A stretch of 14,856 nt of DNA, taken from positions 1-14,856 of the forward strand of contig USCS01000013.1 of assembly GCA_900552875.1 (NCBI GenBank), given 5' to 3'. The notes beneath the pieces are model-generated. The model was not told where the DNA came from, did no database searches, and saw nothing but the letters and a program-made list of their open reading frames with translations. Positions 13,911 through 14,856 of this stretch are shown in pieces. Both the position numbers and the translations under genes were made by a program. Source of the DNA: an uncultured Collinsella sp. (GTDB lineage: Bacteria; Actinomycetota; Coriobacteriia; Coriobacteriales; Coriobacteriaceae). Within the stretch, counting starts at the first letter, position 1. Every line of letters begins with the position of its first letter.

Positions 13911-14561
13911 ATGCGTGACATTCATTGCCATATCTTGCCGGGTGTAGACGACGGCGCCGCCGATCTCGATGAGAGCTTGGCGATGCTCGAGGCTGCCAAG
14001 CGGGCCGGTGTAACCAGAATCGTTTGCACTCCTCACTGCCGTGATCCCTATTTTGATTACGACAAGATGTGGGATGCCTTTGAGCTGCTGCGTGATAACG
14101 CTGACGGTTTTCCGCTCCAGATGGGCTTCGAGGTCAACCATCGAAAGCTCGTTGAGCTTGGTATCGATGCCGCGGAGCACTTGCATTTCGATGGGACCAA
14201 CGAGTTTCTGCTCGAGCTTTCGACGCATGCCGATGCGTATGCGTTTAGAGAGTACGAGAACACGATTTACGATTTGCAGTGCCGTGGTTACCAGGTGATT
14301 ATCGCTCATCCTGAGCGCTATCGTGCGGTTCAAAAGGATGTAAGCGTGGCGGAGCGCCTGGTCGATATGGGTTGCAAGCTGCAGGCTTCGGCGGACTTTA
14401 TTGCCGGCGGTCGCTTTGGTCGCGAGAAAAAGCCGGCACAGCGCCTGTTCGATCAGAACCTGTACAGCTTCATCGCGAGCGATGCCCATAACGTGGGTCA
14501 TTACGACTGCCTGGCGAAGGCTCGCGCGAAGTTTAGCGTGCGCGGAGCTCATTTTCGCTAA
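13911..14561 (+). CDS. CpsB/YwqE-like PHP-family tyrosine phosphatase
   Basis: This manganese-dependent phosphatase is expected to reverse phosphorylation of the BY-kinase encoded upstream. The ATG at 13911 has AAGG 7 bases before it. Metal-binding residues of the PHP fold are visible: His5 and His7 in DIHCHILPGVDDGA, His42 in CTPH, Glu74 in GFEVN, His133 in AHPERY, and Asp191/His193 in SDAHN. At 216 residues it is shorter than many relatives (about 240-255), but no motif is missing. It completes a CpsC-CpsD-CpsB set controlling polysaccharide assembly. The glycosyltransferase genes one would expect nearby are not in the window. Confidence 0.92.
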   Translation: MRDIHCHILPGVDDGAADLDESLAMLEAAKRAGVTRIVCTPHCRDPYFDYDKMWDAFELLRDNADGFPLQMGFEVNHRKLVELGIDAAEHLHFDGTNEFLLELSTHADAYAFREYENTIYDLQCRGYQVIIAHPERYRAVQKDVSVAERLVDMGCKLQASADFIAGGRFGREKKPAQRLFDQNLYSFIASDAHNVGHYDCLAKARAKFSVRGAHFR

Positions 14562-14600
14562 TATCTGTCCCTAACGTTCGCATTGAATGAAAGGGCAGCC

Positions 14601-14856
14601 ATGGATATCCAACTTAAGACGGGATGCTTTGATGACGCGGCGTTGGTGCGCCGCGTCGTTTTTATAGACGAGCAGGGCTACGAGAATGAGTTCGACGCTA
14701 TCGACAAGGATCAGAGCTGCATTCATGTGACGCTCTATGTAGACGGCGAGCTTGCCGGTTGCTCGCGCGTGTTTCCCGAAGAGCTTGAGCGCGTGGCTGA
14801 CGCAGAGGCCCCGGTGTTGCCGGCATGCGACATGGACGAAGGCGTTGCGGCGGGGG
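14601..14856 (+). CDS. GNAT-family N-acetyltransferase, N-terminal part
   Basis: The ATG at 14601 has AAGGG 5 bases upstream and opens a frame of 85 codons still open at the window end. The translation begins MDIQLKTGCFDDAALVRRVV. The pattern VFIDEQGYENEFDAIDKDQS, then HVTLYVDGELAGCSRVFPE, is the beta-alpha-beta start of GNAT acetyltransferases, with the VDGELAGCSRV strand preceding the acetyl-CoA loop. That loop and the substrate site lie beyond the window, so the substrate cannot be inferred. It is 39 bases after the phosphatase gene and could be cotranscribed with it, though its function appears unrelated. Confidence 0.82.
   Translation, partial: MDIQLKTGCFDDAALVRRVVFIDEQGYENEFDAIDKDQSCIHVTLYVDGELAGCSRVFPEELERVADAEAPVLPACDMDEGVAAG

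Overview
The window looks like a chromosomal segment of a GC-rich actinobacterium, most probably a gut member of the Coriobacteriia (Collinsella-like). This is inferred from the high-GC codon use, the VanRS-like and PstB/PhoBR-like proteins, the CpsC/D/B-type operon and overall protein character; no 16S or other definitive marker is present. Nothing points to a plasmid or prophage: there is no integrase, transposase or phage structural gene.

Layout. (1) 1-2150: a 57-residue membrane protein gene on the minus strand, divergent from serS (315-1598), then a 125-residue protein of unknown function behind a LexA-like box. (2) 2186-5580: tRNA-Arg(ACG), a large cytoplasmic TPR-like protein of unknown function (2657-5098), and tRNA-Ser(GCT). 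After each tRNA terminator lies a structured sequence of about 130-150 bp, flanked by inverted and direct copies of that tRNA's own 3' end and followed by a second copy of that tRNA's terminator. (3) 5546-9101: a D,D-carboxypeptidase on the minus strand, divergent from a VanR/VanS-like two-component pair. (4) 9123-12301: pstB followed by a PhoB/PhoR-like pair. (5) 12421-14856: an exopolysaccharide control operon (CpsC-like adaptor, BY-kinase, PHP-type phosphatase), then the start of a GNAT acetyltransferase cut by the window edge.

How the genes work together. The central block is mostly cell-envelope and nutrient sensing. The VanRS-like pair and the carboxypeptidase share one intergenic region containing a 27-bp imperfect inverted repeat, so control of peptidoglycan stem-peptide trimming by this pair is plausible. 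No vanH, vanA or vanX is present, so glycopeptide resistance cannot be claimed. PstB with PhoB/PhoR is a phosphate-starvation module lacking PstS, PstC, PstA and PhoU here. The Cps trio would set capsule or exopolysaccharide chain length through a tyrosine phosphorylation cycle.

Most unusual content. Two loci (2344-2493 and 5322-5471) carry the same structured core. Its stems are kept by compensatory base changes, its ends are copies of whichever tRNA it sits behind, and in both cases the tRNA 3' end plus terminator recurs at exactly 190 bp. I do not recognise this as a named element. It looks like a tRNA-associated repetitive element or a structured RNA family.
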